A program made the translations under genes and the position numbers. Below the pieces are notes generated by a model. It was not told where the DNA came from. It did no database searches and was given only the letters and a program-made list of their open reading frames with translations. Positions 63,459 to 64,000 of a stretch of 64,000 nucleotides of DNA are shown one piece after another; within the stretch, counting starts at the first letter, position 1, and the number at the start of each line of letters is the position of its first letter. The stretch covers positions 1 to 64,000 of the forward strand of contig CAJUPJ010000009.1 of assembly GCA_910588655.1 (NCBI GenBank). Direction: 5' to 3'. This DNA is from an uncultured Lachnospiraceae bacterium (GTDB lineage Bacteria > Bacillota > Clostridia > Lachnospirales > Lachnospiraceae).

Positions 63459-64000
63459 TTACTTTTCATTTTTATTACGCCACTGTCCAGGGGTAACGCC
63501 TTTCCATTTTTTAAATGTGCGTATAAGATGGCTGCAGTCTGCAAAGCCTGTTTCGCTGCTTATAGTTGTAAGGTCTAAATTCGTCATAAGAAGCAGGTCT
63601 TCTACTTTATTAAGCCTTGTAAATTCAATATATTCCTTGCATGACTGGTGGTATGTCTGTTTAAACAGTTTGGCAAAGTTAGAATAGCTCATTCCGCACA
63701 TTCCAGCAAGGCTGTTAATTTTTATAGGTTCATTATAGTGTTTATCAATATATTCTGTAATCCCGGCAAATGCACTGGCTTTGTTATCTGACATCCTTAC
63801 TGCTTCGTCTATATCAAGCCCGCGCCCAATCCAGTTTCTTGCAAAGTATGATAATAAAGCAGATATATGTGAGCATACTACTATATCATAACCATAATTC
63901 CTGCTTGCCATTTCCTCTATACATGTATTAAATATATTATATACTGGTATGTTTTTTAGCATTTCTGAAGAAAAATAAATATATTCAGGGTTTTTATTAT
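63459..64000 (-). CDS. AraC-family transcriptional regulator (partial, C-terminal part)
   Basis: The reading frame is open to the window edge: in-frame codons run from 63962 back to 64000 without a stop, so the ATG at 63962 is probably internal and the true start lies outside. About 180 C-terminal residues are seen. The last 100 are a double helix-turn-helix AraC DNA-binding domain: INSLAGMCGMSYSNFAKLFK and DLTTISSETGFADCSHLIRTFKKWKGVTPGQW. The signal sensed by the missing N-terminal part is unknown. Confidence 0.88.
   Translation of the reverse strand, partial: NKNPEYIYFSSEMLKNIPVYNIFNTCIEEMASRNYGYDIVVCSHISALLSYFARNWIGRGLDIDEAVRMSDNKASAFAGITEYIDKHYNEPIKINSLAGMCGMSYSNFAKLFKQTYHQSCKEYIEFTRLNKVEDLLLMTNLDLTTISSETGFADCSHLIRTFKKWKGVTPGQWRNKNEK

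Noticed and set aside
1..64000. CRISPR arrays, rRNA operons, prophage or IS transposase genes
   Set aside because: No regularly spaced repeats, rRNA sequence, integrase or transposase-like protein was found.

Overview
The window is the replication-origin region of an AT-rich Firmicute, most likely a clostridium of the Lachnospiraceae. The evidence is the order gyrA-gyrB-recF-rlbA-dnaN-dnaA | oriC | rpmH-rnpA-yidD-yidC-khpB-mnmE-mnmG-rsmG-parA-parB, the Firmicute parS sequence, Firmicute-type RicT, YaaR, RelQ and YesM/LplB/YtcP/YesL proteins, and signal-peptide surface proteins with BIG2 and FN3 domains. The genus is not decided from sequence alone.

0-11 kb: tRNA-Ser(GCU), a two-subunit Fe-S fumarase, gyrA, gyrB, recF, the S4 protein RlbA, dnaN and dnaA, all on the minus strand and leaving the origin. 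The origin looks bipartite. Consensus DnaA boxes lie upstream of dnaA (10861-11222) and at the dnaA 3' end. Between dnaA and dnaN there is a DnaA-trio-like block next to an A+T tract.

11-22 kb: on the plus strand come rpmH, rnpA, yidD, yidC, khpB (jag), mnmE, mnmG, rsmG, three perfect parS sites, parA, parB and a DUF4446 gene. A minus-strand FlaR-like kinase interrupts this run.

22-31 kb: a RelQ-type alarmone synthetase with a glycosyltransferase, cytidine deaminase with pyrimidine-nucleoside phosphorylase, then a little-known minus-strand surface cluster. It holds a protein-kinase-like domain joined through one membrane segment to an LRR ectodomain, a BIG2-type protein, and a large membrane-anchored protein with a C39-like C-terminus.

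31-44 kb: a long minus-strand block, transcribed against replication: DnaJ-GGDEF fusion, BIG2 surface protein, tmk, yaaR, holB, ricT, a TrmN6-like methyltransferase and rsmI, then murA, an OLD-family nuclease and a flavin-reductase-like protein.

44-56 kb: a small Ig-like protein flanked by two inverted copies of a 58-bp nested palindrome; an FN3/propeller secreted protein; and a YesM histidine kinase followed by a surface protein, two LplB/YtcP permeases, a large lipoprotein and YesL. This looks like oligosaccharide sensing and import.

56-64 kb: cobQ-cobT-cobU, three poorly known proteins (DUF3592-like, DUF4253, membrane), a RelE-type toxin-antitoxin pair directly behind a PAP2 phosphatase, a DUF5662 protein, and the C-terminal part of an AraC regulator cut by the window edge.

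The points most worth following are the kinase-LRR cluster, the DnaJ-GGDEF fusion in the tmk-holB operon, two families of small structured repeats, and the origin with unusual DnaA-box-like motifs beside the trios.
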